Numbered from the stretch's first letter, positions 9,503-17,777 are shown. The stretch is DNA of 64,000 nt from Paraburkholderia sp. BCC1885 (GCF_900996235.1 NZ_CAAJGM010000285.1:1-64000), one strand, 5' to 3'. Numbers and translations: made by a program. The notes: generated by a model from the letters alone, not told the origin.

Positions 9503-10668
9503 AGATTCACGAGTACCAGGGTAAGGAAATCCTGCGGAAATTCGGCGTCGCGGTACCGCGCGGCAAGCCGGTCTTCTCGGTGGATGACGCGGTCAAGGCC
9601 GCTGAAGAGCTCGGCGGCCCGGTATGGGTCGTGAAGGCTCAGATCCACGCGGGTGGCCGTGGCAAGGGTGGCGGCGTGAAGGTTGCCAAGTCGCTGGAGC
9701 AGGTTCGTGAATTTTCGAACCAGATCCTCGGCATGCAGCTCGTCACGCACCAGACTGGCCCGGAAGGCCAGAAGGTGAACCGCCTGCTGATCGAAGAAGG
9801 CGCTGACATCAAGAAGGAACTGTATGTCGGCCTCGTGATCGATCGCGTCTCGCAGAAGGTCGTCGTGATGGCTTCGAGCGAAGGCGGCATGGACGTCGAA
9901 GAAGTCGCGGAAAAGACGCCTGAGCTGATCCACAAGATCGCCGTCGACCCGTCGACCGGTCTGAAGGATGCGGAAGCAGACGAACTGGCTACGAAGATCG
10001 GCGTTCCCGCCGCTTCGCTGCCGCAAGCTCGCGCGATCCTGCAAGGCCTGTACAAGGCATTCTGGGAAACGGACGCGTCGCTCGCAGAAATCAACCCGCT
10101 GATCCTGACCGGCGACGGCAAGGTCATCGCGCTGGACGCCAAGTTCAACTTCGACTCGAACGCCCTGTTCCGTCATCCGGAAATCGTCGCGTATCGCGAT
10201 CTGGACGAAGAAGATCCGGCTGAAGTCGAAGCCTCGAAGTTCGACCTCGCCTACATCTCGCTCGACGGCAACATCGGCTGCCTCGTGAACGGCGCCGGCC
10301 TCGCAATGGCAACGATGGACACCATCAAGCTGTTCGGCGGCGAACCGGCGAACTTCCTCGACGTGGGCGGTGGCGCCACGACCGAGAAGGTCACGGAAGC
10401 GTTCAAGATCATGCTGAAGAACCCGAATCTGACGGCCATTCTGGTCAACATTTTCGGCGGCATCATGCGCTGCGACGTGATCGCGGAAGGCGTGATTGCA
10501 GCTTCGAAGGCTGTCTCGCTGAAGGTGCCGCTCGTGGTCCGCATGAAGGGCACGAACGAAGACCTGGGCAAGAAGATGCTGGCTGAATCCGGCCTGCCGA
10601 TCATCGCGGCAGACAGCATGGAAGAAGCGGCTCAGAAGGTCGTCGCGGCCGCTGCGGGCAAGGCGTAA
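9499..10668 (+). CDS. sucC: Succinyl-CoA synthetase subunit beta
   Basis: This is the ATP-grasp beta subunit (389 aa, normal length) of the TCA-cycle enzyme that converts succinyl-CoA to succinate with nucleotide phosphorylation. It begins with MKIHEYQGKEIL and contains the nucleotide-binding loop GGRGKGGGVK, the metal-binding EINPL and the FDVGGGA/NIFGGIMRCD region near the active site. The start overlaps the previous gene by 4 nt and has GAAGGGA upstream. sucD follows after 160 nt. Confidence 0.98.
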   Translation: MKIHEYQGKEILRKFGVAVPRGKPVFSVDDAVKAAEELGGPVWVVKAQIHAGGRGKGGGVKVAKSLEQVREFSNQILGMQLVTHQTGPEGQKVNRLLIEEGADIKKELYVGLVIDRVSQKVVVMASSEGGMDVEEVAEKTPELIHKIAVDPSTGLKDAEADELATKIGVPAASLPQARAILQGLYKAFWETDASLAEINPLILTGDGKVIALDAKFNFDSNALFRHPEIVAYRDLDEEDPAEVEASKFDLAYISLDGNIGCLVNGAGLAMATMDTIKLFGGEPANFLDVGGGATTEKVTEAFKIMLKNPNLTAILVNIFGGIMRCDVIAEGVIAASKAVSLKVPLVVRMKGTNEDLGKKMLAESGLPIIAADSMEEAAQKVVAAAAGKA

Positions 10669-10828
10669 GCCAGGCCGGGCGTCTCTGGCGGTGCCTGCCG
10701 GGCGGGGTTGCCGGGCAGGTTCACCAGGATTAACCAGGATTACGAATGGCGGCGCGTGAGCGAGGCGGGCAGAGAACATCCCGCCTCGCGGCGCAACGGC
10801 GCGACGCCAAACGAACAGAGGTCAATAC

Positions 10829-11710
10829 ATGTCGATTCTGATCAACAAAGACACGAAGGTCATCACGCAGGGCATCACCGGCAAGACCGGTCAGTTCCAC
10901 ACGCGTGCTTGCCGTGAATACGCAAACGGCCGCGAAGCATTCGTCGCCGGCGTGAACCCGAAGAAGGCCGGCGAAGATTTCGAAGGCATTCCTATTTACG
11001 CAAGCGTCGCGGAAGCGAAGGCTGAAACGGGCGCAACCGTTTCGGTCATCTACGTTCCGCCGGCAGGCGCTGCTGCTGCAATCTGGGAAGCGGTCGAAGC
11101 CGAACTGGATCTCGCCATCTGTATCACGGAAGGCATTCCTGTCCGTGACATGATCGAGCTCAAGGCACGCATGCGCGCAAAGAACAGCAAGACGCTGCTG
11201 CTCGGACCGAACTGCCCGGGCACGATCACGCCGGACGAACTGAAGATCGGCATCATGCCGGGTCACATCCACCGCAAGGGCCGCATCGGCGTCGTGTCGC
11301 GTTCGGGCACGCTGACGTATGAAGCAGTCGGCCAGTTGACGGCAATCGGCCTCGGCCAATCGTCGGCAGTCGGCATTGGCGGCGACCCGATCAACGGTCT
11401 GAAGCACATCGACGTCATGAAGATGTTCAACGACGATCCGGAAACGGACGCCGTCATCATGATCGGCGAAATCGGTGGTCCGGACGAAGCGAATGCTGCC
11501 GAGTGGATCAAGGGCAACATGAAGAAGCCGGTGGTTGGCTTCATCGCGGGTGTCACGGCTCCGGCCGGCAAGCGCATGGGTCACGCCGGCGCGCTGATCT
11601 CGGGCGGCGCCGATACGGCTGAAGCCAAGCTGGAAATCATGGAAGCATGCGGTATCAAGGTCACGAAGAACCCGTCGGAAATGGCGCGTCTTCTGAAGGC
11701 GATGCTGTAA
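10829..11710 (+). CDS. sucD: Succinyl-CoA synthetase subunit alpha
   Basis: This is the CoA-binding, phosphorylated subunit (293 aa). It shows the CoA-binding GITGKTGQFHT, IYVPPAGAA, LLGPNCPGTI, GVVSRSGTLTYE and the active-site histidine in GHAGALISGG. It works with sucC as an alpha/beta pair. AGAGG lies before the ATG. Three hairpins follow the stop. Confidence 0.98.
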   Translation: MSILINKDTKVITQGITGKTGQFHTRACREYANGREAFVAGVNPKKAGEDFEGIPIYASVAEAKAETGATVSVIYVPPAGAAAAIWEAVEAELDLAICITEGIPVRDMIELKARMRAKNSKTLLLGPNCPGTITPDELKIGIMPGHIHRKGRIGVVSRSGTLTYEAVGQLTAIGLGQSSAVGIGGDPINGLKHIDVMKMFNDDPETDAVIMIGEIGGPDEANAAEWIKGNMKKPVVGFIAGVTAPAGKRMGHAGALISGGADTAEAKLEIMEACGIKVTKNPSEMARLLKAML

Positions 11711-11714
11711 GTTG

Positions 11715-11743
11715 AAATAGGCCGGCCAGCCCGGCCTATTTTT
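11715..11743 (+). terminator. Rho-independent terminator of sucCD
   Basis: AAATAGGCCGG (11715-11725) and CCGGCCTATTT (11731-11741) form an 11-bp perfect stem with a 5-nt loop, running into a T-tract 4 nt after the sucD stop. Confidence 0.88.
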
Positions 11744-11746
11744 GAT

Positions 11747-11773
11747 ACTCTTACGAAATCCTTTCGTGAGAGT
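11747..11773. repeat. Hairpin between the two sucCD terminators
   Basis: ACTCTTACGAAA (11747-11758) pairs with TTTCGTGAGAGT (11762-11773) with one wobble and a 3-nt loop. It lacks a U-tract, so it is probably a 3'-end RNA structure or protein site rather than a terminator. Confidence 0.6.
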
Positions 11774-11781
11774 GCAGTCTT

Positions 11782-11818
11782 AAAGCGAGGGAGCGAGCAT
11801 TGCTCCCTCGCTTTTTTA
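11782..11818 (+). terminator. Second rho-independent terminator after sucD
   Basis: AAAGCGAGGGAGC (11782-11794) and GCTCCCTCGCTTT (11802-11814) form a perfect 13-bp stem with a 7-nt loop followed by T-rich sequence. It backs up the first terminator and insulates the next gene. Confidence 0.85.
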
Positions 11819-11855
11819 TTGGGCTGCGTGATTTGCCTTCTTTCCCTGACCGTCC

Positions 11856-12596
11856 ATGCTCGAGTTCTTCGCCACGCTCCATTGGGGCGCCGTCATCCAG
11901 ATCATCGTAATCGACATCCTGCTGGGTGGCGACAACGCGGTGGTGATCGCGCTCGCCTGCCGCAACCTGCCGCCTGCGCAGCGGGTGAGGGGCGTGCTGT
12001 GGGGAACAGCCGGGGCCATTCTGCTGCGCGTCGCGCTGATCGCATTCGCGGTGGTGCTGCTCGATGTGCCGCTGCTGAAATTTGCCGGCGGCCTGCTGCT
12101 GCTGTGGATCGGCGTGCGGCTGATGGCGCCCGCTCATGACGCCCACGAGCACGTGAAACCCGCCGACAAACTGATTGCCGCCATCAAGACCATCATCGTC
12201 GCCGACGCGGTGATGAGCCTCGACAACGTGATCGCGATTGCCGGCGCCGCCGAAGCGGCCGATCCCGGCCACCGCCTCGCGCTCGTGATCTTCGGGTTGC
12301 TGGTGAGCATCCCGCTGATCGTGTGGGGCAGCCAGTTGGTGCTGAAACTGCTGGACCGCTTTCCCATCGTCATCACGTTGGGGGCGGCGCTGCTGGGCTG
12401 GATTGCCGGCGGCCTGATCGTCAATGACCCGGCCGGCGACCGCTGGCCTATCCTCGACTCGCCGGTAGCCGAGTACGGCATGAGTATCGCGGGCGCGCTC
12501 TTCGTGGTGTTACTCGGCTACGCGCTTAAGCGCCGCAATGCGAGCCGGGCTGCCGGGCAGGTGCCGCCGGGTTCGCCGCCGCCTTCCTCGCACTGA
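11856..12596 (+). CDS. TerC-family integral membrane protein (YjbE-like)
   Basis: This 246-aa polytopic inner-membrane protein has about seven hydrophobic segments. The two TerC signature repeats carry paired acidic residues inside membrane segments (DILLGGDNAVV near residue 20 and DAVMSLDNVIAI near 115), which fits metal-ion handling. Family members include Mn2+ exporters and tellurite-resistance-associated proteins. A His-rich cytoplasmic loop (HDAHEHVK) lies between the halves, and the C-terminus is Pro/Ser-rich. No manganese riboswitch-like structure was recognised upstream. It is a single gene ended by the terminator at 12739. Confidence 0.9.
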   Translation: MLEFFATLHWGAVIQIIVIDILLGGDNAVVIALACRNLPPAQRVRGVLWGTAGAILLRVALIAFAVVLLDVPLLKFAGGLLLLWIGVRLMAPAHDAHEHVKPADKLIAAIKTIIVADAVMSLDNVIAIAGAAEAADPGHRLALVIFGLLVSIPLIVWGSQLVLKLLDRFPIVITLGAALLGWIAGGLIVNDPAGDRWPILDSPVAEYGMSIAGALFVVLLGYALKRRNASRAAGQVPPGSPPPSSH

Positions 12597-12738
12597 CGGA
12601 AGCGGCGCGACCGCTGCGGTGACCGGCGCCAGAAGGGCGGCGCAAGGGTGGCGCAAGGGCGGCGCACGGGCGGCGGAAGCTCTCACGTTAGCCATTCGGC
12701 TGACTGTCGCGGAGCCGCTTGGCTCGATACGATCAACG

Positions 12739-12770
12739 CGCCTGTTCCGATTCACGGGGCAGGCGTTTTT
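12739..12770 (+). terminator. Rho-independent terminator between terC-like gene and pilin
   Basis: CGCCTGTTCCG (12739-12749) pairs with CGGGGCAGGCG (12755-12765) through 11 pairs including two G-U, with a 5-nt loop, followed by TTTTT (12766-12770). It sits just before the pilin ribosome-binding site. Confidence 0.8.
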
Positions 12771-12788
12771 CGTTTCAGGAGCCTGCCG

Positions 12789-13436
12789 ATGACCGTTACC
12801 CTTTTCTCCTCTTCCTTTTGCTGCGTGCTGCTGCAGCGCGACGACCCCGCCGCTGGCGCGCCCATCTCCGAGTCCAGCGCGCCATGGCCGGCCCGCATTG
12901 CGCGCATCGCTGGTGTGAGCCGCAAGCTCGGCTTCACGCTGATCGAACTGATGATTGTGCTGGCGATTGTCGGCGTGATCGCCGCGTATGCGATTCCCGC
13001 TTACCAGGACTATCTGGCCCGTAGCCGGGTGGGCGAGGGCTTGTCGCTCGCGGCGTCGGCCCGAATCGCGGTGGCCGAAAACGCCGCCAGCGGCAGCGCG
13101 CTCGGCGGCGGTTATGCGTCGCCGCCGGGCACCCGCAACGTCGAATCGGTACATGTCGACGACGACAACGGCCAGATCACCATCGCCTTCACGACGCGGG
13201 TCGCGCCCGCCGGCTCCAACACGCTGGTGCTGGTGCCGTCGGTGCCCGACAACGCCGACACGCCAACCGCGCGAATCGCGCTGGTCAAAGGCACGTCCCA
13301 ACCGGGCGCGGTGACGTGGGAGTGTTTTGTCGCCGGTAAGACCGCTTCATCCTTGCCCGCGCCCGGAGCCGGACCCGCACCGGTCGATGCGCCGACCTTG
13401 CCGTCCAATCTGGCGCCGCCGGAATGCCGCGGTTAA
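12789..13436 (+). CDS. Type IV pilin-like protein (PilA family)
   Basis: The prepilin signature KLG/FTLIELMIVLAIVGVIAAYAIPAYQDYLARSRV shows an N-terminal methylation/cleavage site and the hydrophobic alpha-1 helix. From the ATG at 12789, which has AGGAG 7-8 nt upstream, the leader would be 48 residues. A GTG at 12915 would give the usual 6-residue leader (MSRKLG) but has no good Shine-Dalgarno. Two C-terminal cysteines (WEC... and ...PPEC) bracket a Pro/Ala/Ser-rich segment that resembles a PglL O-glycosylation acceptor. The O-oligosaccharyltransferase pglL follows 155 nt downstream. It is probably exported by the type IV pilus machinery as a major or minor pilin. Confidence 0.88.
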   Translation: MTVTLFSSSFCCVLLQRDDPAAGAPISESSAPWPARIARIAGVSRKLGFTLIELMIVLAIVGVIAAYAIPAYQDYLARSRVGEGLSLAASARIAVAENAASGSALGGGYASPPGTRNVESVHVDDDNGQITIAFTTRVAPAGSNTLVLVPSVPDNADTPTARIALVKGTSQPGAVTWECFVAGKTASSLPAPGAGPAPVDAPTLPSNLAPPECRG

Positions 13437-13591
13437 TGCCGCAGTCAATGCTGCAGTCAATGCCGAAATGCGCGCAGAGAATGCCGTGAGACCGTCGTAA
13501 CCGGCTGATTTAGCGATATTTGAGGCTGTCCGGCGCACAGGGGGAGGATTTTTTTGTATAGTGCGCCGGTTGCTGACGCCCCCGGTTACTC

Positions 13592-15373
13592 ATGCCCACC
13601 CCATTTGCGCGCTATTTATCACTGGTACTGCTGGCTTGTGCGTTGATCTTGCCTTACGCCGTAGTCAATCACACGTATCCGATCCCGACGTTTTACGCGG
13701 AATTCACGGCGCTGACGCTGCACGTCCTGACCGCCGCCGCCGTGGTGCTGCTGGTCTGGACTGAGCGCGCGAATGTCCCGTTCGCGTCGCCCACGGTTTC
13801 GCTGGTGCCACTGCTGTTCGGACTCGTGCTGATTGCGCAGACGTTCGTGCTGCCGGTCGCGCAGCCGTCGATGAACTGGCTCGGCAGCGGCTATCTGCTG
13901 GCCGCGTTCATGGCGACCCACACCGGCTACGCGTTCAGCCGCGCCAAGATGACCGAAACGGTGCTGCGCTGGGCGGCGGTGGCTTTCATCATCGGCGGCC
14001 TGTTCGCGGTGTTCTGCCAGGTGATCCAGCTATTTCACCTGGAGACGAAGGTGACGCCGCTGGTGGTGGCCTACAACGTCACGTTCGAGCGGCGACCGTT
14101 CGGCAACATGGCGCAGGCCAATCACCTTGCCACCTATATCGCTTTCGCCACGGCGGGGGCCATGTTCCTCGCGCAGACGCGGCGTCTGCCGGTGATCGCA
14201 TGGGCGCTCTTTTCGGTGATCTTTTCGACCGGGCTGGCTCTGACGGTTTCGCGCGGTCCGTGGCTGCAGATCGGGGTTATCGTGGTGGCCGGTTTCTGGA
14301 TGGCGTTTGCGGAGATTCGCCGCAATCCGGCCCTGCGTCGCAGCAACCGGGAATGGCTGATTCCCATTGCGCTTGGCGTGCTGTTCTTTGTCGTCAATGC
14401 GCTGGTCCGCTGGGCCAACGTGCGCTATCAGTTCGGTCTGGACGTGTCGGCGGCCGATCGCTTCAAAGATGCAAACCAGATCGCTCCGCGCCTTGCGCTG
14501 TGGAAATACGGCTGGACGATGTTCAAGACGCACCCGATGCTGGGCGTAGGCTGGGGCGAGTTTCCGCGCTTTGAGTTCGACCTTGTGCGAGGGCTGGGCG
14601 GCGTCGAGATCGCCAATAATTCGCACGACATCTTCATCGATCTGCTGGGCAAGACCGGGCTGATCGGCGTGGCGATCGTCGTCCTCGGTCTGCTGGCGTG
14701 GCTCGTGCGGGCCGTTCGGGCGCCGCAGACAGCCGCGCGTGTGTTCGGCATCGCGCTGATCGGCGTGCTGGTGATGCACGCTCTGGTCGAGTATCCGCAG
14801 CAATACATGTTCTTCCTGCTGCCGGCGATGTTCATATTCGGCTTGCTCGAAACACGCTCGTTGCGCCTGCTGGCTGGCCGCGTGTCGTTCGGTGTCTATG
14901 CGGTCATCGTGTTCGGTGGGCTGGCGGCGCTGTATCCGATCTGTCGCGACTACAACCGCGCCGAGGTGCTGTACTACGGCGCCCGTCCGGCCGAGCAGTA
15001 CGCCGCGGATCCGTCGTACCTGTTCCGTGCATGGGGCGAATACGGCATGGCGACGCTGTTGCCGATGGACGCGACGGATCTCGACCACAAGCTGGCCATG
15101 CACAAGCAGGCGCTCGCGCTGTTGCCGGGCGAGACGGTGCTGCGCCGCTACGCCGTGCTGCAGGCGCTAAGCGGCGACACGAATGCCGCCTTCGATACGG
15201 TGGCGCGTCTGAAGATTTTCGCTGAAGAGCTGAACGACTGGCCGTCGCAACAGGGCTATCTGTACGATCTCTGCGACGAACAGAAGAGTCTTGCGGGCTT
15301 CAAGGCGGAGCTGGTCAAGCTGTACGGCACGCCGCCGAAGGACGTCAATCAGGACGATGACGATAGCGACTGA
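13592..15373 (+). CDS. pglL: PglL-type O-oligosaccharyltransferase
   Basis: This 593-aa inner-membrane enzyme has about 12 hydrophobic segments and belongs to the O-antigen ligase/Wzy superfamily. The PglL N-terminal signature (AQPSMNWLGSGYLLAA) is visible, as are the periplasmic loop with RPFGNMAQANHLATY, the ligase motif MLGVGWGEFPRFEF, the NNSHDIFIDLLGKTGLIG histidine and a C-terminal soluble domain with TPR-like helices. It moves a lipid-linked glycan onto Ser/Thr of pilins and other periplasmic proteins. The adjacent pilin is the obvious candidate substrate. The start at 13592 lacks a strong Shine-Dalgarno. Confidence 0.9.
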   Translation: MPTPFARYLSLVLLACALILPYAVVNHTYPIPTFYAEFTALTLHVLTAAAVVLLVWTERANVPFASPTVSLVPLLFGLVLIAQTFVLPVAQPSMNWLGSGYLLAAFMATHTGYAFSRAKMTETVLRWAAVAFIIGGLFAVFCQVIQLFHLETKVTPLVVAYNVTFERRPFGNMAQANHLATYIAFATAGAMFLAQTRRLPVIAWALFSVIFSTGLALTVSRGPWLQIGVIVVAGFWMAFAEIRRNPALRRSNREWLIPIALGVLFFVVNALVRWANVRYQFGLDVSAADRFKDANQIAPRLALWKYGWTMFKTHPMLGVGWGEFPRFEFDLVRGLGGVEIANNSHDIFIDLLGKTGLIGVAIVVLGLLAWLVRAVRAPQTAARVFGIALIGVLVMHALVEYPQQYMFFLLPAMFIFGLLETRSLRLLAGRVSFGVYAVIVFGGLAALYPICRDYNRAEVLYYGARPAEQYAADPSYLFRAWGEYGMATLLPMDATDLDHKLAMHKQALALLPGETVLRRYAVLQALSGDTNAAFDTVARLKIFAEELNDWPSQQGYLYDLCDEQKSLAGFKAELVKLYGTPPKDVNQDDDDSD

Positions 15374-15512
15374 GGGCGATCGTCGCCTGAAGTGGCTTGC
15401 GGCCTTAACGGCGGCCGCCTCGGGCGACGGTTAGATGATGGACCGGAACGAGGAGGGGCGGGGGTATCGGCCGCTATGGCAGGGCGGTTCGGCGCGGCGG
15501 CTGCAACAGCCC

Positions 15513-15605
15513 TTACGCCGCCACCCAGTCTCCCGACTTCCCGCCGTGCTTCTCAAGCACTTTCACATCGGTGATCGTCATGCCGCGATCTACCGCCTTG
15601 CACAT
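15513..15605 (-). pseudogene. moaC: Displaced 3' fragment of moaC
   Basis: Read on the minus strand this encodes MCKAVDRGMTITDVKVLEK and so on to GDWVAA followed by TAA, the last 30 residues of MoaC, with no 5' part attached. The intact moaC (22601-23080) ends with nearly the same residues (R for K, QG for the last A). The fragment keeps its own stop and lies beside the convergent pglL, where the original moaC end would be expected. It is best explained as the native 3' end pushed aside when an element carrying a replacement 3' end inserted. Confidence 0.85.
15520..15605. repeat. Left direct repeat (att-like) of the moaC-associated island
   Basis: These 86 bp align without gaps to 22611-22696 with 8 mismatches (about 91% identity, counted by hand). 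The longest identical run is 27 bp, 15564-15590 here and 22655-22681 in the other copy. Homology stops abruptly at both sides. Confidence 0.88.
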
Positions 15606-15679
15606 CCTGGTTTCCGTGCCTAGCCTTCTTCAAATTGTCTTACAAATCAAGGGCTTACGGTGCTCGATGCGTTCGATCC

Positions 15680-15786
15680 TGTCCAAATCGGTTAATGAAC
15701 TTGGACAGCGTTCGGACAAGACTTGGACAACAATTCCTGACCATTCGCCGAACGTGAGGTTACGCGATTCGACGCACTCTTGGACA
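15680..15786. repeat. Cluster of TTGGACA motifs at island left end
   Basis: TGTCCAA (15680-15686, inverted) and TTGGACA at 15701-15707, 15723-15729 and 15780-15786, plus a degenerate TCGGACA at 15712, lie within about 105 bp. The first two form an inverted repeat. Spaced short repeats beside an attachment site are typical of recombinase arm or regulator binding sites; that function is inferred. Confidence 0.55.
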
Positions 15787-15982
15787 TGCGACGAAGCGTG
15801 GAGACACACTGCGCCGCCACAGCGCCTGTCTCGACGCCCGCGATGTTGCCACACCGTTGGAACAGATTCAGGCGGCGTTGCTGGCATGCGTAGACGCTGC
15901 GGCATAGCTTGCTGGTTTCACACCCGCGAGTGAGAATCATCAGACATCCAACAAGCGAAGAAATACGCGAACGGGGAAGACC

Positions 15983-16765
15983 ATGCTAAAACGTGCGGTG
16001 CTGTGCGCTTTTGTTCCAGCCATACTGGCGGGTTGCGCGAATCCATACGCCCAGTATTACAACGACCGGACAGGCGGAATCGACATAACGAAGGCGACCG
16101 GCGTTATCGTCAGCGATACCCCACCTGTCATCATACGCGGTAGTGACCCAGAGACCGACTACCAGACCATGTTCGGAGACGGCTTCCGCCTATTGGGCTA
16201 CTCCTCGTTCAACGGTAAGGAAGGCCGCGAGTATCAAGTTAAACAACAGGCCGAAGCAGTTAAGGCAGTACGAGTTCTGCTGTACGAAAAGTATTCCGGC
16301 GCGGAACAAACTGCCGTGCCCTTGACATTACCCAATACAGCATCTGCGACAACCAACTTCTATGGTTCCGGTGGGTACGGTACCGCCACGACAACCATGA
16401 CAGGTTCCACGACAACAATGGTCCCGATCTCGGTTCGACGGTATGACCAGATGGCTACTTTTTGGATTCGCGCCAAACCGAATCCTGTGCTAGGGATCGA
16501 CATACGTGACTTGACCCCGCAGCAACGCGCCATTCTTCAAACAAACAAAGGCGTGACGGTAAACGCTGTCCAAAAGGACACGCCCGCCTACGATGCTGAT
16601 TTGTTAAAGGGCGACATTCTGAAATCTGTCGGATCGATTGAAGTTACGGATGGGCGCGAGTTGCAGCAATTGCTTCAAAAATTCGCAGGACAGAAAGTCA
16701 AGGTCGAATTCATTCGCGATGGAAAGTTGGTCAGCAAAGACATCAAACTCAATCCGATTCAATAG
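15983..16765 (+). CDS. Lipoprotein with C-terminal PDZ-like domain
   Basis: This 260-aa exported protein has a signal peptide ending in the lipobox LAGC (residues 15-18), so Cys18 should be lipidated. A Thr/Gly-rich stretch (TNFYGSGGYGTATTTMTGSTTT) lies in the middle, and residues about 175-258 look like a PDZ domain (VLGIDIRDLT... GVTVNAVQKDTPAYDADLLKGDILKSVG). No protease triad is present. It is the first gene of the island, with GGGGAAG before the ATG. The role is unknown; an envelope-anchored peptide-binding or scaffold function is a guess. Confidence 0.8.
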   Translation: MLKRAVLCAFVPAILAGCANPYAQYYNDRTGGIDITKATGVIVSDTPPVIIRGSDPETDYQTMFGDGFRLLGYSSFNGKEGREYQVKQQAEAVKAVRVLLYEKYSGAEQTAVPLTLPNTASATTNFYGSGGYGTATTTMTGSTTTMVPISVRRYDQMATFWIRAKPNPVLGIDIRDLTPQQRAILQTNKGVTVNAVQKDTPAYDADLLKGDILKSVGSIEVTDGRELQQLLQKFAGQKVKVEFIRDGKLVSKDIKLNPIQ

Positions 16766-16892
16766 TTTAGACCTATCGAACACCGGCCTTCGCGTCAATG
16801 GTGGACCCGAAGGCCACGCGCTTGATGGCTGCGCAATCAAGGCTCAATAAGTGCGGCAGCTTGATGGTACAACTTGCGAAACGGAAAATATT

Positions 16893-17177
16893 ATGAGAAT
16901 TCCTGTCGCCGCATTACTAATTTCGGTGGTATCAGCTTCTGCCGCTGCTCAGGGTGCATACGAAGGGCAGATTGACGGTGAATTTCACGGATGGGATGGT
17001 GAAACGATTTACAAGCTAATGGATGGGCATGTAATTCAGCAAGCCGCGTATCATTACCACTATCATTATGCGTATTCACCGAATGTAATAATACTTCAAT
17101 CTCAGCAGTCAGGCGGCTACAAGATTCAAGTGGAAGGCGATGACGACCAGCCTGTGCCGATCGCCGTCTTAAAATAG
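16893..17177 (+). CDS. Small exported protein, His/Tyr-rich
   Basis: This is a 94-aa protein with a cleavable signal peptide (MRIPVAALLISVVSASAAAQ), then FHGWDGETIYKLMDGHVIQQ and a YHYHYHYAYSP run. The motif YKLxDGxxxxQAxYHYxYxYxYxP looks like a recurring small periplasmic protein family that I cannot name. The ATG at 16893 is chosen over 16851 because the signal peptide starts there. It follows the lipoprotein on the same strand, 127 nt downstream. Metal binding by the His/Tyr run is possible but untested. Confidence 0.65.
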   Translation: MRIPVAALLISVVSASAAAQGAYEGQIDGEFHGWDGETIYKLMDGHVIQQAAYHYHYHYAYSPNVIILQSQQSGGYKIQVEGDDDQPVPIAVLK

Positions 17178-17348
17178 TTGATCAAGCGCGTAGCTACGGT
17201 CAGTCTGGAAACGATGAAGACTGTGAAGTCGTTGCCCCGTCTCGACGTTCAGCAACCGGGGCCGACTGTTGGACGGTTGATTTCGTCTATCGGCACGTCG
17301 GATGCAATGACTGTGTGATCGCTGATCTTGAGGAAAGGCCGGCCACAT

Positions 17349-17777
17349 TCACTTAATGCATCCCTTCAATATCTCTATCGAACAAGGCGGGTCGGTCCGG
17401 TGGATCATCGAACGGCAGTTGGGGCAAATGGGGCGAAGGTCTTTGATCGGATCGAGGACGTAGGACTCACCGATGCTGGCTAGTGGAACGAGATGGTGGA
17501 CGTGGACGAAGTGTTTTCCGCGTTCCCCGTACCTTTCCTCGAAGTCAAAGTCGCAAACGCAGCATCGATAACCATAATGATCGATGCAGGCTTGCCTACC
17601 CGCGACGCTGCGCTCGTAGGCGTTAACATTTCGTCTGATGCCCTCGTCCTTCGGACTCGGTGAATCGCCGCCACTTCGTGCCGTCGAGTTCATTAACGGG
17701 TAGTGCGATGAACGAGAACTCGGATTTCCCGACCTGTCCAGTCCTATCGGTCGTGACGTGTCTTGATCGGACCTCAT
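17349..17777 (-). CDS. HNH endonuclease (predicted restriction-type)
   Basis: The C-terminal 90 residues are a clear HNH/zinc module. NAYERSVAGRQACIDHYGYRCCVCDFDFEERYG begins it, followed by the catalytic VHVHHLVPL with the HH pair, IKDLRPICPNC and a final MIH histidine. Related proteins are annotated as 5-methylcytosine-type or other restriction nucleases and usually have an extra N-terminal domain. Here the region upstream of the HNH module is low in recognisable content, so the gene may be N-terminally decayed. The start is uncertain: ATG 17777, ATG 17693 or TTG 18053, none with a good Shine-Dalgarno. Confidence 0.65.
   Translation of the reverse strand: MRSDQDTSRPIGLDRSGNPSSRSSHYPLMNSTARSGGDSPSPKDEGIRRNVNAYERSVAGRQACIDHYGYRCCVCDFDFEERYGERGKHFVHVHHLVPLASIGESYVLDPIKDLRPICPNCRSMIHRTDPPCSIEILKGCIK

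Larger units (their letters stand above)
15374..15982. other. Intergenic region containing the island left junction
   Basis: 15374-15512 holds GC-rich nested inverted repeats (CGTCGCC at 15381 with GGCGACG at 15423, and inner GCGGCC/GGCCGC) without a U-tract. 15513-15605 is a displaced moaC 3' end. From 15606 the composition drops and there are several TTGGACA motifs but no convincing gene before 15983. This stretch joins native chromosome to island DNA. Confidence 0.7.

Noticed and set aside
11819..11856. Manganese (yybP-ykoY) riboswitch before the TerC-family gene
   Set aside because: Only about 40 nt separate the terminator from the start and no conserved element is visible.
12640..12680. 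GGCGCAAGGG-like short tandem repeats as a CRISPR or VNTR
   Set aside because: Only two or three degenerate GC-rich units without spacers of regular length; no CRISPR array was seen anywhere in the window.
15513..15605. Reading the orphan moaC end as a small gene (ATG at 15605)
   Set aside because: It matches exactly the C-terminus of MoaC without the fold or active-site partner regions and has no ribosome-binding site.
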